In this document: positions 24,268-40,762 of the stretch, piece after piece
How the letters are laid out: each line of letters opens with the position of its first letter
Position numbering within the stretch: the stretch's first letter is position 1
From: Antedon mediterranea
Taxonomy: Eukaryota > Echinodermata > Crinoidea > Comatulida > Antedonidae
Direction of reading: 5' to 3'
Assembly (NCBI RefSeq): GCF_964355755.1
Contig: NC_092671.1
Coordinates: forward strand, 38,767,304-38,831,303
DNA length: 64,000 bases
Made by a program: the position numbers and the translations under genes
The notes under the pieces: generated by a model
The model's database searches: none
Told to the model about the DNA's origin: nothing
The model's input: only the letters and a program-made list of their open reading frames with translations

Positions 24268-25587
24268 TTAGTGTAGGCCTAAGTAACTACAGAAGTTCTC
24301 TTTCATGCGCCACGCACTAACAATAGATTTTATCCTTGCGTCACTAATTCTACGTTCTACGAGAAATGTAAAATGCTTTCGTATTTGACATATACGACTC
24401 ATTACACCTATATTCTCTATACTGTACATATAGCTGTTACTGTGTTTTATTTCTATCTTTAACTTATATAGTATTAACCCCACGTAAACGTCTTCCCATG
24501 GCATAAAACGAACAAATGGCGCTGTCTGTAAAATGTTTGTGCTGACGTCAGACGACATGAGGTATGACGGTCCTGCAGCGTACGGCGCGTATGTTGACTC
24601 CGGGTACAATTCTTCAGGCGTATACCAACGTCTATACTTGTTCCGTACTGGTTGCGCAGACGTGTGATGCCCTTCGACGAACGAAGCGGTCGGAGATTCA
24701 ACGAGATGAGGTACCAACGAACGGTAGTTGACAAGTATATCACTGTCGATCTTCAACACAAATGTTGTATTTTGACAGAAATCTCGGATCCACTGAAATC
24801 CGAACAAAGTTTTTAAAGTTAGATTGAGATACGAATCTTCAAAATTTCCTTGCACAATATCTCCAAATATCTGCGATTCTTTTTCAGTTTCTTGTTGACG
24901 AGTTTCATTTCGTATTTTTCCCAGAAGAAAAATATGCTGAATTCGTTTACCATTCACAACTTTTTCTTGCCCCCAATATTCGCGAAGAATACGCCGCCAT
25001 TTTGTCTCTTTATGTTGAACTAAGACCATTGTTAAAATAAATACTTTATCGCCATTACAAGCATTTTTGTTTGCTATAATATAAGATACGTTGTAATTAT
25101 TAACTGGCTTGTCTGAGTATATTGGGATTGTCTTGGTAATTTTGACTCCTTTACCAACGCGCCGTATTATGTAAACATGGTTTTTGCTCCTTTTAATTCT
25201 AACACCGCTTTCTTTGAAATGTTCCACTTCTTGCAGTAAATTGTCAAATACTTCAAATGTGTCATTTTCTGTGATTTGTTTATTATTGAAATGTAGACTG
25301 CTTCGATTGTTGTTGGTGTTCTCTACTATGTTAACATGTTCAAGTTCGTTTCGTTCTAATTGTAGTCCTACTTCCCTGACAACTTCTTTATGCATTTTAA
25401 ACGTGGAACCATTAGAAGCTGCAAGTTCTGAACTGTTAGAATTATCCATGTTAGGTAATTTTCTACCAGTCCAGTCAACTTTCTTTTTATATAAATATTT
25501 CTCGTTCAGTCTCAGTAATTCTGTTATAGTGAATGTTAATATTACTAGTAAAACGATGTATTTCGAGTGTCGAAACAACTTTCTCAT
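24268..25587 (-). CDS. GT31 glycosyltransferase (beta-1,3-galactosyltransferase-like), gene 2
   Basis: Intact 439-aa paralogue of gene 1 in one coding exon. A signal anchor follows MRKLFRHSKY (IVLLVILTFTITELL), then a stem of about 140 residues with several sequons (NSS, NGS, NRS), then the GT31 domain: WRRILREYWGQE, IFLLGKIRNE, FGDIVQGNFEDSYLNLTLKT, VLKIDSDILVN (DSD metal site), APYAAGPSYLMS and RFMPWEDVYVG. The acceptor ttgttttacag on the minus strand about 47 bases upstream of the ATG indicates a non-coding first exon. Expected to sit in the Golgi and extend glycoprotein or glycolipid chains; donor and acceptor are unknown. The catalytic domain is very close to that of gene 3, so these two arose from the more recent duplication. 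Confidence 0.9.
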   Translation of the reverse strand: MRKLFRHSKYIVLLVILTFTITELLRLNEKYLYKKKVDWTGRKLPNMDNSNSSELAASNGSTFKMHKEVVREVGLQLERNELEHVNIVENTNNNRSSLHFNNKQITENDTFEVFDNLLQEVEHFKESGVRIKRSKNHVYIIRRVGKGVKITKTIPIYSDKPVNNYNVSYIIANKNACNGDKVFILTMVLVQHKETKWRRILREYWGQEKVVNGKRIQHIFLLGKIRNETRQQETEKESQIFGDIVQGNFEDSYLNLTLKTLFGFQWIRDFCQNTTFVLKIDSDILVNYRSLVPHLVESPTASFVEGHHTSAQPVRNKYRRWYTPEELYPESTYAPYAAGPSYLMSSDVSTNILQTAPFVRFMPWEDVYVGLILYKLKIEIKHSNSYMYSIENIGVMSRICQIRKHFTFLVERRISDARIKSIVSAWRMKENFCSYLGLH

Positions 25588-25675
25588 TTTAGATTTGCGT
25601 TTAAATAATTATCTATCTTTTAAAATTCAGTGACATCTGTAAAACAAGAAAATATACCTCCTTATAATTAATGTG

Positions 25676-25833
25676 TAAAACTCTACACTATCAAACTAGT
25701 TTGAAAAGTGTGACGTACCCAAATATGGTAGTGATATGCTAAAATATGGTAGTGATGTGACATCATAATGTCTATATATGGGCACATCACACTTTTTATC
25801 ACATAAAGTTCGATAGTGTAGACAAGGCTTTAA
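25676..25833. mobile_element. MITE, AAGCTCTGTCTACAC family
   Basis: Left arm trimmed to aactctacactatcaaactag, right arm gatagtgtagacaaggcttta. Two internal caaatatggtagtgat units. Begins about 90 bases upstream of the GT31 gene 2 start codon. Confidence 0.88.
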
Positions 25834-26531
25834 AATAACTCTATAACAACCGATATTCTTTTTCCATTTTATTTATGATTTATGACCCTCTTCGGGTATG
25901 AGATTTACAATTGAAAAGATACATTAAAGAGAACATTAACAAAACTCCTTATAAAACATTAAGGAGAAAATATATAATGAATAAATGCCGGAATAGAAGG
26001 AACGCACGTTATTGAACGCAGATAACACAATATAAAACGCAAATGTTCAGTTACGCGTTGTTCCCACTATTGCTCTGGATCGGAACGGACACATTTAAAT
26101 AAAAAGAACGATAAGCTAATTGTCCGGCCGCCGTTAACACATCAAATCTAAGTGAACTACATTACAATACTTAAATCTCATACCTCATGGTAACGTTCTT
26201 CTTAACCTTCGAGTTTACATCTCAAGTATAAAGTCAACCTATTTTCTGCAGTACTGGTACCAAATAAACAATTACTTCAATAATAAATACCTATTGAAAT
26301 GTATTGCCACGTTAGTTGGACATGACCTTAAAGCTATTGATCCTAATTAATAGCCGTTGAAACAATTGTCACGTTAATCACATATGACCATATTTATTGA
26401 TCGAAATTAATTTAGTTAAGAGAAATATTTTACAAAAACAATTTTAGGTGAAATCTCTTTGTATACGGATATGTTATTATAGTTGATCATGTCACTAAAA
26501 TCTATAGAATATCAATGCTACGTGCTAGGGT
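25834..26531. other. No gene seen
   Basis: Spacer upstream of GT31 gene 2. It may contain that gene's promoter and first untranslated exon, but nothing locates them. Confidence 0.5.
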
Positions 26532-26540
26532 TTCCGGACC

Positions 26541-26877
26541 GCGATATTTCTTTTCGTACATAAGTTGGGGACCCCTCGTGAAACGTCAGAAAATAAACAT
26601 GAATATTCATTAGTCATATATCCATAAGGTCTGACGTAAGAATTGAGCTAACTACAATTCGCTAATGCAAACGATTTCTGTCGAGCCGTCTGTGTAGTCG
26701 AGTGGATACGACTATGGAGTTTACATGTCGATGTATGGGATTCGAATCACATGAGCTACTTCTTTTACTTTATAGTGAGGAGAGATTATTTAGAGGCTTA
26801 GATTTAGTTATATTTAGGAAGTAGTTCGGCTATCTTTCACATGGCGTCCCCAACTTATGTACGAAAAAAAAAATCGC
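26541..26877. mobile_element. 337-bp MITE with 9-bp target-site duplication and an internal tRNA-like segment
   Basis: Terminal repeats gcgat...ttcgtacataagttgggga and the inverse tccccaacttatgtacgaa...atcgc. The flanks are perfect 9-bp repeats ttccggacc (26532-26540 and 26878-26886), as made by Mutator-like transposases. Inside, 26690-26760 resembles a tRNA-type pol III promoter (tagtcgagtggatacgac then gggattcgaatcac). Confidence 0.85.
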
Positions 26878-27142
26878 TTCCGGACCAGTGTGCTCTGGTA
26901 GAACCATGTTGACCAGTGAAACATTGAGTGTGTTTTCTTTTTCGTTGTTGACATATTTAGATAGAATTTACATAGAACAATCGTAGACCATATGCCAGCC
27001 ACTAAATGTATACAGAGTTAGGCATATGACAACATTTTCAACAACAACTCAGTGATGTATTGCTGATATTACTAAATAATGTGGAACAGTCTAATCATAA
27101 AATCTAGTAAATATAGAAGGCATGTAAACAACCGAATTAGGG

Positions 27143-27272
27143 TTAAGTTCCCACTTTAATGCAAACGCAAGAACGAATTATTTGGACCAATCACGACGCG
27201 ATGGCTCATTCGCGAACTGTCGCTTGTGATTGGTCAACCCTCTTTGCGTTGCATACAAGTGGAAAGTTCTTC
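27143..27272. mobile_element. MITE, GGTTCCCACTAG family, divergent
   Basis: Ends agttcccactttaatgc and gcatacaagtggaaagttct, with the internal gaccaatcacgacgcgatggc / cgcttgtgattggtcaa fold-back. Confidence 0.7.
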
Positions 27273-27570
27273 TGAGAATTTGCATGTATTTTTTGTCAGA
27301 TAGACAAAACATATTGTGATTGTGTCCAGGCGTAGGCCAGTAGCGTAACGTAGATACCCGAGGCCTCTGGTTTAGGAACCGTAGTGGCCCTCCCAACGCG
27401 GAGGCCTCGGGCTATTTTAGCCTTTTTCGACATATTTTAATGCCAATTTTCCTCTGGGCACTGTTCAGGGGCCCCATGAGCTCAGGGGCCCCTGGGTTTA
27501 GCCAGTGAGCGCTCATAGCCGTTACGCCACTGGCGTAGGCATATGCCTTAAAGGTGACTAACGTAAGTTA

Positions 27571-29124
27571 TTAAGATGGACCGCATACATCCTTTTCCAT
27601 CTTCCACGTACTGATAATAGTCTTCAGATGGTCCTTACTAATATCACGTTTTACAAGAAATGTAAAATGCTTTCGAACTTTACAAATTGACATTTCACTT
27701 TTTTCTGTTAACTTATATATATAACTGTTACTGTGTTTTATTTTTATATGTCGAGTTAATCTATTCAGTATTAGTCCTATATAAACATCTTCCCAGGGCA
27801 TAAAACGAACAAATGGCGCTGTTTTTAAAATGTTTGTGCTGACGTCAGACGACATTAGGTATGACGATCCAATAACATACGGCGCGTAGCTTGGCTCGGG
27901 GAACAATTCTTCCGGTGTGTACCACTTACTAGTGTTGTGTCGAAATGGTAGCGTAGAAACTATTTTACGACCTTCGACGAACGAAGTGGTCGGAGATTCA
28001 ACGAGATGAGGTACCAACGAACGGTAGTTGACGAGTATATCGCTGTCGATCTTCAACACAAATGTTGTATTTTGACAGAAATCTCGGATCCACTGAAATC
28101 CAAACAAAGTTTTTAAAGTTAGATTGAGATACGAATCTTCAAATTTTCCTTGCACAATATCCCCAAATATTTGCGATTCTTTATCAGTTTCCTTTTGACG
28201 AGTTTCATTTCTTATTTTTCCCAGGAGAAAGATATGCTGAATTCGTTTACCATTCACGACTGTATCTTGTCCCCAATATTCACGAAGAATACGCCGCCAT
28301 TTTGTCTCTTTATGTTGAACTAAGACCATTGTTAAAATAAATACTTTATCGCCATTACAAGCATTTTTGTTTGCTATAATATAAGATACATTGTAATTAT
28401 TAACTGGCTTGTCTGAGTATAATGGGATTGTTTTTGTAATTTTTGACCCATTGACCTGACGTCTTATTATGTACTAGTTCCGGTCATTTCTGCCGCGTCT
28501 AACTCTCACCGTGTTTTCTTTGAAACGTTCCATTAATCGAACTATGTCATCAAAATTTTCAGGTAAAGTTTTTTTGTTTTCTGTGATCGTTTTACTTTTT
28601 TTAATTTCTTTATTTTCTGAGATTGCTTTATTGTCTGTGATCGCTTTATTCTCTGTGATCGTTTTATTTTCCGAGATCGCTTTATTGTCTGTGATCGCTT
28701 TATTTTTTGTGCTCGCTTTATTTTTTGTGATCGCTTTATTTTTTGTGATCGCTTTATTCTCTGTGATCGTTTTATTTTCCGAGATCGCTTTATTGTCTGT
28801 GATCGCTTTATTTTTTGTGATCGTTTTAGTGGTGTTTACGTCTACATTATTGCTTCGCGTGGTGTTAATGTTTGATACATTAATGCCATTTACTTCATTT
28901 TGTTCCAAATCCCTCACAACTTCTTTATGAATCTGGAACGTGAAATCACCAGGCAGTTCTAAACTGTTAAAATTGCTTTCAAACACGTCGGATATTTTAT
29001 TCAAATTTCTACTTCTGTCGAATTTCTGTTCTTGTTTCTCGTTTAGTACCAGCATTGTTTCTATTAATAATTTGAATATAACCAAAACAATAAGGTATTT
29101 CGAGTATCGAATTATTTTTCTCAT
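27571..29124 (-). pseudogene. GT31 glycosyltransferase gene 3, interrupted by one in-frame stop
   Basis: Paralogue of gene 2, 518 codons in a single frame from the ATG at 29124 to the stop at 27571-27573, but a TAG at 28474-28476 splits it into 216 and 300 codons. The stop falls at the stem/catalytic-domain boundary, where gene 2 reads KNHVYIIRR and this copy reads NDRN, stop, YIIRR. Everything downstream (WRRILREYWGQD, IFLLGKIRNE, VLKIDSDILVN, RFMPWEDVYIG) is intact and close to gene 2. The N-terminus keeps the signal anchor (YLIVLVIFKLLIETMLVL). The stem has expanded into about 14 copies of a six-residue repeat (consensus ITxNKA), several containing an NKT sequon. A recent pseudogene, a polymorphic null allele, stop readthrough or an assembly error are all possible. 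Confidence 0.8.
28560..28830 (-). repeat. In-frame 18-bp coding repeat in the stem of GT31 gene 3
   Basis: Encodes ITKNKA/ITDNKA/ISENKT/ITENKA hexapeptides. A higher-order unit of three hexapeptides (ITDNKA, ISENKT, ITENKA) recurs, showing slippage-driven expansion. The equivalent stem in gene 2 has no such repeat. Confidence 0.92.
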
Positions 29125-29331
29125 TTTGAATTTTAGGGCTTTCAGTCAAATGTCACGCCAAGGAGTCCATTGCAAAGATCGTGTCTGAAAAAACAAATGC
29201 GTTAAATTATGATCCAAAGATGAGATCGACTAACCTTAGAAATTCCTATCTTCACACCGCAATGCTGCTATCACATGAAAACATTTTCATGAAACTCGTT
29301 CACAATTATGGCAAGTTCTTCTAAAGCTCTG

Positions 29332-29492
29332 TCTACACTATCAAACTAGGTGTGATGTGCCCAAATATGGTAGTGATGTGCCCAAATATGGTAGTGATGT
29401 GCCCAAATATGGTAGTGATATGACATCATCATGTCCATGGGTACATCACATTTTTTTTTCACATAAGGTTTGATAGTGTATACAGTGCTTTA
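29332..29492. mobile_element. MITE, AAGCTCTGTCTACAC family, with three internal units
   Basis: Left ctaaagctctgtctacac, right tgatagtgtatacagtgctttag. The core has three consecutive gatgtgcccaaatatggtagt units, showing internal expansion. Confidence 0.9.
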
Positions 29493-29548
29493 GAGTCTGT
29501 AATGTTAGCAAAATAAAATAAGCCTACAATATGTAAAATACCAATATT

Positions 29549-29700
29549 TAAGCTTGGTTCCCACTAGGGCGTAACGCAAGGAAGGAAGTTTAAGCACAAC
29601 GCATGGATGTTAAGATTGGTTCTCACTAGGACGTAACGCAAGGACGTAAGCGCAACGCAAGCGAGCTGACCAATGACAAGCGACAGTTCAAATAATCCAT
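29549..29700. mobile_element. MITE, GGTTCCCACTAG family, nested or duplicated left ends
   Basis: Two left termini in a row: aagcttggttcccactaggg at 29551 and gattggttctcactaggacg about 65 bases later, both followed by cgtaacgcaagg. The right end is missing. Confidence 0.8.
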
Positions 29701-31014
29701 CGTGTCTGGTTCGTCAAATTACTTATTATTATCACGTAACAACACGTGTACAGTCATCAGTAAGTGCGCGCGAACCACACAGGCACACATTTCAAATGAA
29801 TGCTCTATATCAAAATGAAGTATTGACAGTACTTACCAAAAAAATACCGTGACTTAATAAAAAATCTCTTTATGATACTAACGTAATAGACATTACATAA
29901 TTAGGAATGATAGCGACGTTTAATATTGTATGCTTGGAGCAAATGAGACTTTTACACAAACATAAAGGTGCAATCTTTTGGAGCTGTTGTTATGATTATT
30001 GATTTGTGTAAAGTGTTATTTGTGTAGTGTAGTGTAGACAGAGCTAAACAACAGAGCTACACTGCAATGCGTATATATTTAACTCTCTTTTTGCTTCTTT
30101 ACACGGTTGATGACGCCGAATAGGTTGTTACTTTTTTTCGTTGTCACTGAGGTAACGTTTACCTACCATAGAAATGGAATAATCCCAAGCGCAACTTGCT
30201 TGCTTGCTAGAGGGCGCAAACAAAACTTTTAGCCACCTACTTACTATAGTCTCGCTAACCTTCGTTTTTTAGTACACCAGGCCACCATTTACTGATTTCA
30301 GTTGACATATGCATTTTGTTTTTGTGTGAGACCAATTTATTACATACATGATGTTTCCCTACTTTTTTCATCTTACTTTACATGCTCTCTCCCTCTCTCT
30401 AAACCTAAAACGATTTAGTGTAGGTTCGAATTCTAATTTAAATACAACTGCAATCGGATGCTACGTTAGGAAGAACTGCCATTGTGTAGGACTGTAGGAA
30501 AAATTGTTTCTATCTCTTTTTCTGTCAATTATCATTTGTTCTTTTTTATGGTTCAGCTTAAATTATTGGTGTGAATACGTTTCAAAATGCTCTCTTTTGT
30601 TTCTTATTCTTTTTCATTTTTAGCCCAATAGTAGTCTTTAATCTAGTATACAATTACCTGTATGTTTAATCAACATTTATTTCAGTTTGTTGTTATTGTT
30701 CTAAATAAACTGCACTGTTGACATCAGCGGTGCGGAGAATGACATTGCGAATTTTTCAAAGATAATTTGGTTGGTAAACGCCCTCTCTCTATTGTTATCA
30801 ATTCTCACATGATCGTCGCGTGTGGCATGTGCGTGGATGTTGTCATTAGGTTTCCAGTCGGTGTCGATAATTGTGTCAAAAAGGGCCAAAACAAATTAAT
30901 TAGGCCTAGGTAATAATATCCGTAATAACTTATAAGTTAAGAGAATTTGTAGCTATACATGATAAGCGTACTTACTAGATACTAGATATTTTAGATCGTA
31001 AACTAAAGTGTTCG
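29701..31014. other. Spacer between the GT31 cluster and SLC11A
   Basis: No gene supported. A stray right terminus of the AAGCTCTGTCTACAC family (gtagtgtagacagagct) lies at about 30026-30045. A 23-bp word (aaatggaataatcccaagcg, then caa) at about 30173 also occurs at about 22934. Confidence 0.5.
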
Positions 31015-31450
31015 ATGTAGGCTAGGCCTAGCAGTAGTCTATACTAGCCTAGTACTACTAATCTGAGTACTAAACTACTATATAGGCCCTAGTACTAGCC
31101 TACCTCTAGCTAGGCTAGAAGTAGTAGGCTACTAGCCTAGGCCTAGTAGTAGGCCCTAGCCTAGTAGGTAGTAGGCCTCTAGTGTAGAGGCCTAGCTAGC
31201 TAGTAGGGCTATCTATGGCCTAGCGATAGATACTATATAGGCTATTTAGTATTATTATTAGGCCTAGAGAGAGCATAATATAGGCCTATTATGCCCTAGT
31301 CGCCGTAGTACTACTACTAGACTAGATTCATGGAGTAAAGAATAAGAATAATATTCTTTACTCCATGACTAGATTATAATCTTTTGTTAGGCTAGGCCTA
31401 GTGCTACTCTACTGCACACTAGGCCTACATTGTTAAATAGATAGGTAAGT
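31015..31450. repeat. TAGGCCTA/CTAGCC-rich tract
   Basis: Dense irregular repetition of taggcctag, ctagcctag and ctactagta words, lacking a fixed period. Similar shorter tracts occur at about 20020-20110, 43735-43900 and 48480-48640. Confidence 0.85.
31329..31367. mobile_element. 39-bp palindromic micro-element with perfect 8-bp target duplication
   Basis: Arms catggagtaaagaata and tattctttactccatg enclose only 7 bases. Both sides carry actagatt (31321-31328 and 31368-31375). The arm resembles the terminal repeat of the transposon at 19640-20912 (catggattaaagaatag). Confidence 0.8.
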
Positions 31451-31677
31451 GGAGGATTTAAGATTCATTAATTGCAGCATGGGATGGTTATTCTTCTGAT
31501 TGATCAATGATGGCGGTACAATTTTCAAATTCTTTGTTGATCCAGCATGACGCAATTTCAACAAGGACTGAAAAATACATGTTCAAAAATACATAGCAAT
31601 TTATAATAATTAAAAAATACAAAAACAACCACCAATTGTTTTTTTTAATTGTTTCTTTAAACTTTCTTTAGTTCGAC

Positions 31678-39155
<7,478 letters not shown>

Positions 39156-39230
39156 TTCAACTTTAAAACATTCTCAGAATACTGACGTCAAACTGTATGC
39201 AATACAATACACATCTTTAAAACAAGACTA

Positions 39231-39391
39231 AAGCTCTGTCTACACTATCTAGTTTGACAAAAAAAGTGTGATGTGCCCAAATATGGTAGTGATATGCCCA
39301 AATATGGTAGTGATATGACTTCATCATGTCTATATATGGGCACATCACATTTTTTTGTCACATAAAGTTTGATAGTGTTGACAGAGCTTAA
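39231..39391. mobile_element. MITE, AAGCTCTGTCTACAC family, in the 3' flank of SLC11A
   Basis: Left aagctctgtctacactatct, right tgatagtgttgacagagctta. Starts 76 bases after the stop codon, so it is probably transcribed in the 3' UTR. Confidence 0.9.
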
Positions 39392-39829
39392 TGGTGAAAT
39401 ATTCAGATCAAATTCTACACGCACACAAACATGCTAACTATTAAGTATTGAGCATTCATTTGTTTTAACAAAATTTAAAAGCCAAAATAATAATCAATAT
39501 ACCAAATATGTTATATATATTATATATAAAACCAAGCAAAATAATCAAAACTTTGAAAATATAGAAAAAAGTTTGTTTGTAGATTCTAAAAATAAACGAG
39601 GTAGACTAATTAATTAATGAATCATGTTCAATTAATATTTTATTCATTATTATTCATCACTGCCGCCAGGTATAAAAATACAAGAACATGTATTCAACAA
39701 AAATAATTACATAAAATAACAAAGATATGTTAACAATACTTGGACATCAAGTTCAATTGCCTCAATTAGAATGTGGTAACTTTGAAGTGCTATCTTTAAA
39801 TTAATATAATTTCTATTATAATTTTATTA

Positions 39830-40206
39830 CCGTATTTATTTGAATAAACGCCCCACTTAGGATAAATGCCTCGCTCGATTTAAACATCTTAAGAACATTA
39901 TTTGGAGTAAACACCCCATTTATGCATTTCCTTGATTATTTGCCTCACCGGCTAGGCTAGGCTGACATGCATGTATGTACAATATTGTGTTACACACTTC
40001 TATTTGTAGTAGAATTCATTGATTGACATGATCTACAATTTACCAAGTATTTTGATACAATTTGTACTGTGTTTCATCACTCCTCGATATCAATTGTGTT
40101 ATATTTTTTTCATATATAGGGGTATTTATTTAATTATACAAAATAAACAGCTCCCTAAAACTTCCTGAACAATAATCGCCCCAGAGCATTTATCGAATAA
40201 ATACGG
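39830..40206. mobile_element. 377-bp MITE, CCGTATTTATT ends, TA target
   Basis: Left ccgtatttatttgaataaac and right inverse gcatttatcgaataaatacgg, with TA on each side (39828-39829, 40207-40208). A TA target and short diverged terminal repeats fit Tc1/mariner-like elements. Confidence 0.75.
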
Positions 40207-40722
40207 TATTTAAAAAAGAAAATTTTAAGGTTAATTTAAATTTATATGAATTGGGTATATTTAATTCCACTTACTTGGTTCAAATGTTTTTTCTACTTTA
40301 CATAAAAGATAAATGTTTTATAAATACAGTGTATTAAATTAAATCTATTTTACTGTGCAATGCAAATGTCTGGTAGAGAGCCAACAATTTGTTAGCTAAA
40401 ACAGACGCCTTTTAAGTTTAATAAATGTAAATTATTTTTTTAAAGAATATTTATACAAAAACTATATTTGCATGGCTAGGACGTCTTCGGTGTATTTTTG
40501 TATTCAGGGATAATTCCATATTTGGGATATTTTTTTTGTCATTTGATTGAAATTGAAGAAAGTACTTAATAAGTTGGTCCAGTATGTGTAAATAATTTTA
40601 TTATCAAAAGTAAACAAAATCTACTACTAGTACTAAACACCTATATTACATTTGATTTATTTGGGTGAACACCGATATCGAAAATAAAGAACATGCAAAA
40701 AAGTTTTTTTAAGTTATGTTCT

Positions 40723-40728
40723 TTTATT
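40723..40728 (-). promoter_or_regulatory. Candidate poly(A) signal of HSPBAP1
   Basis: AATAAA on the minus strand, 35 bases after the HSPBAP1 stop codon. Confidence 0.6.
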
Positions 40729-40762
40729 TTTTGTTAAAATAATTAATCTTAATTCATATTTC

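Larger units (their letters stand above)
39156..40762. other. 3' flanks of SLC11A and HSPBAP1 (convergent genes)
   Basis: Holds the 3' untranslated regions of both genes and two MITEs annotated separately. No further open frame is supported. Confidence 0.6.

Noticed and set aside
25184-25633. 149-aa plus-strand open frame
   Set aside because: Antisense to the stem and signal anchor of GT31 gene 2.
28511-28930. 139-aa plus-strand open frame of leucine/isoleucine/phenylalanine repeats
   Set aside because: Antisense shadow of the hexapeptide repeat in GT31 gene 3; looks membrane-like only because of the repeat.
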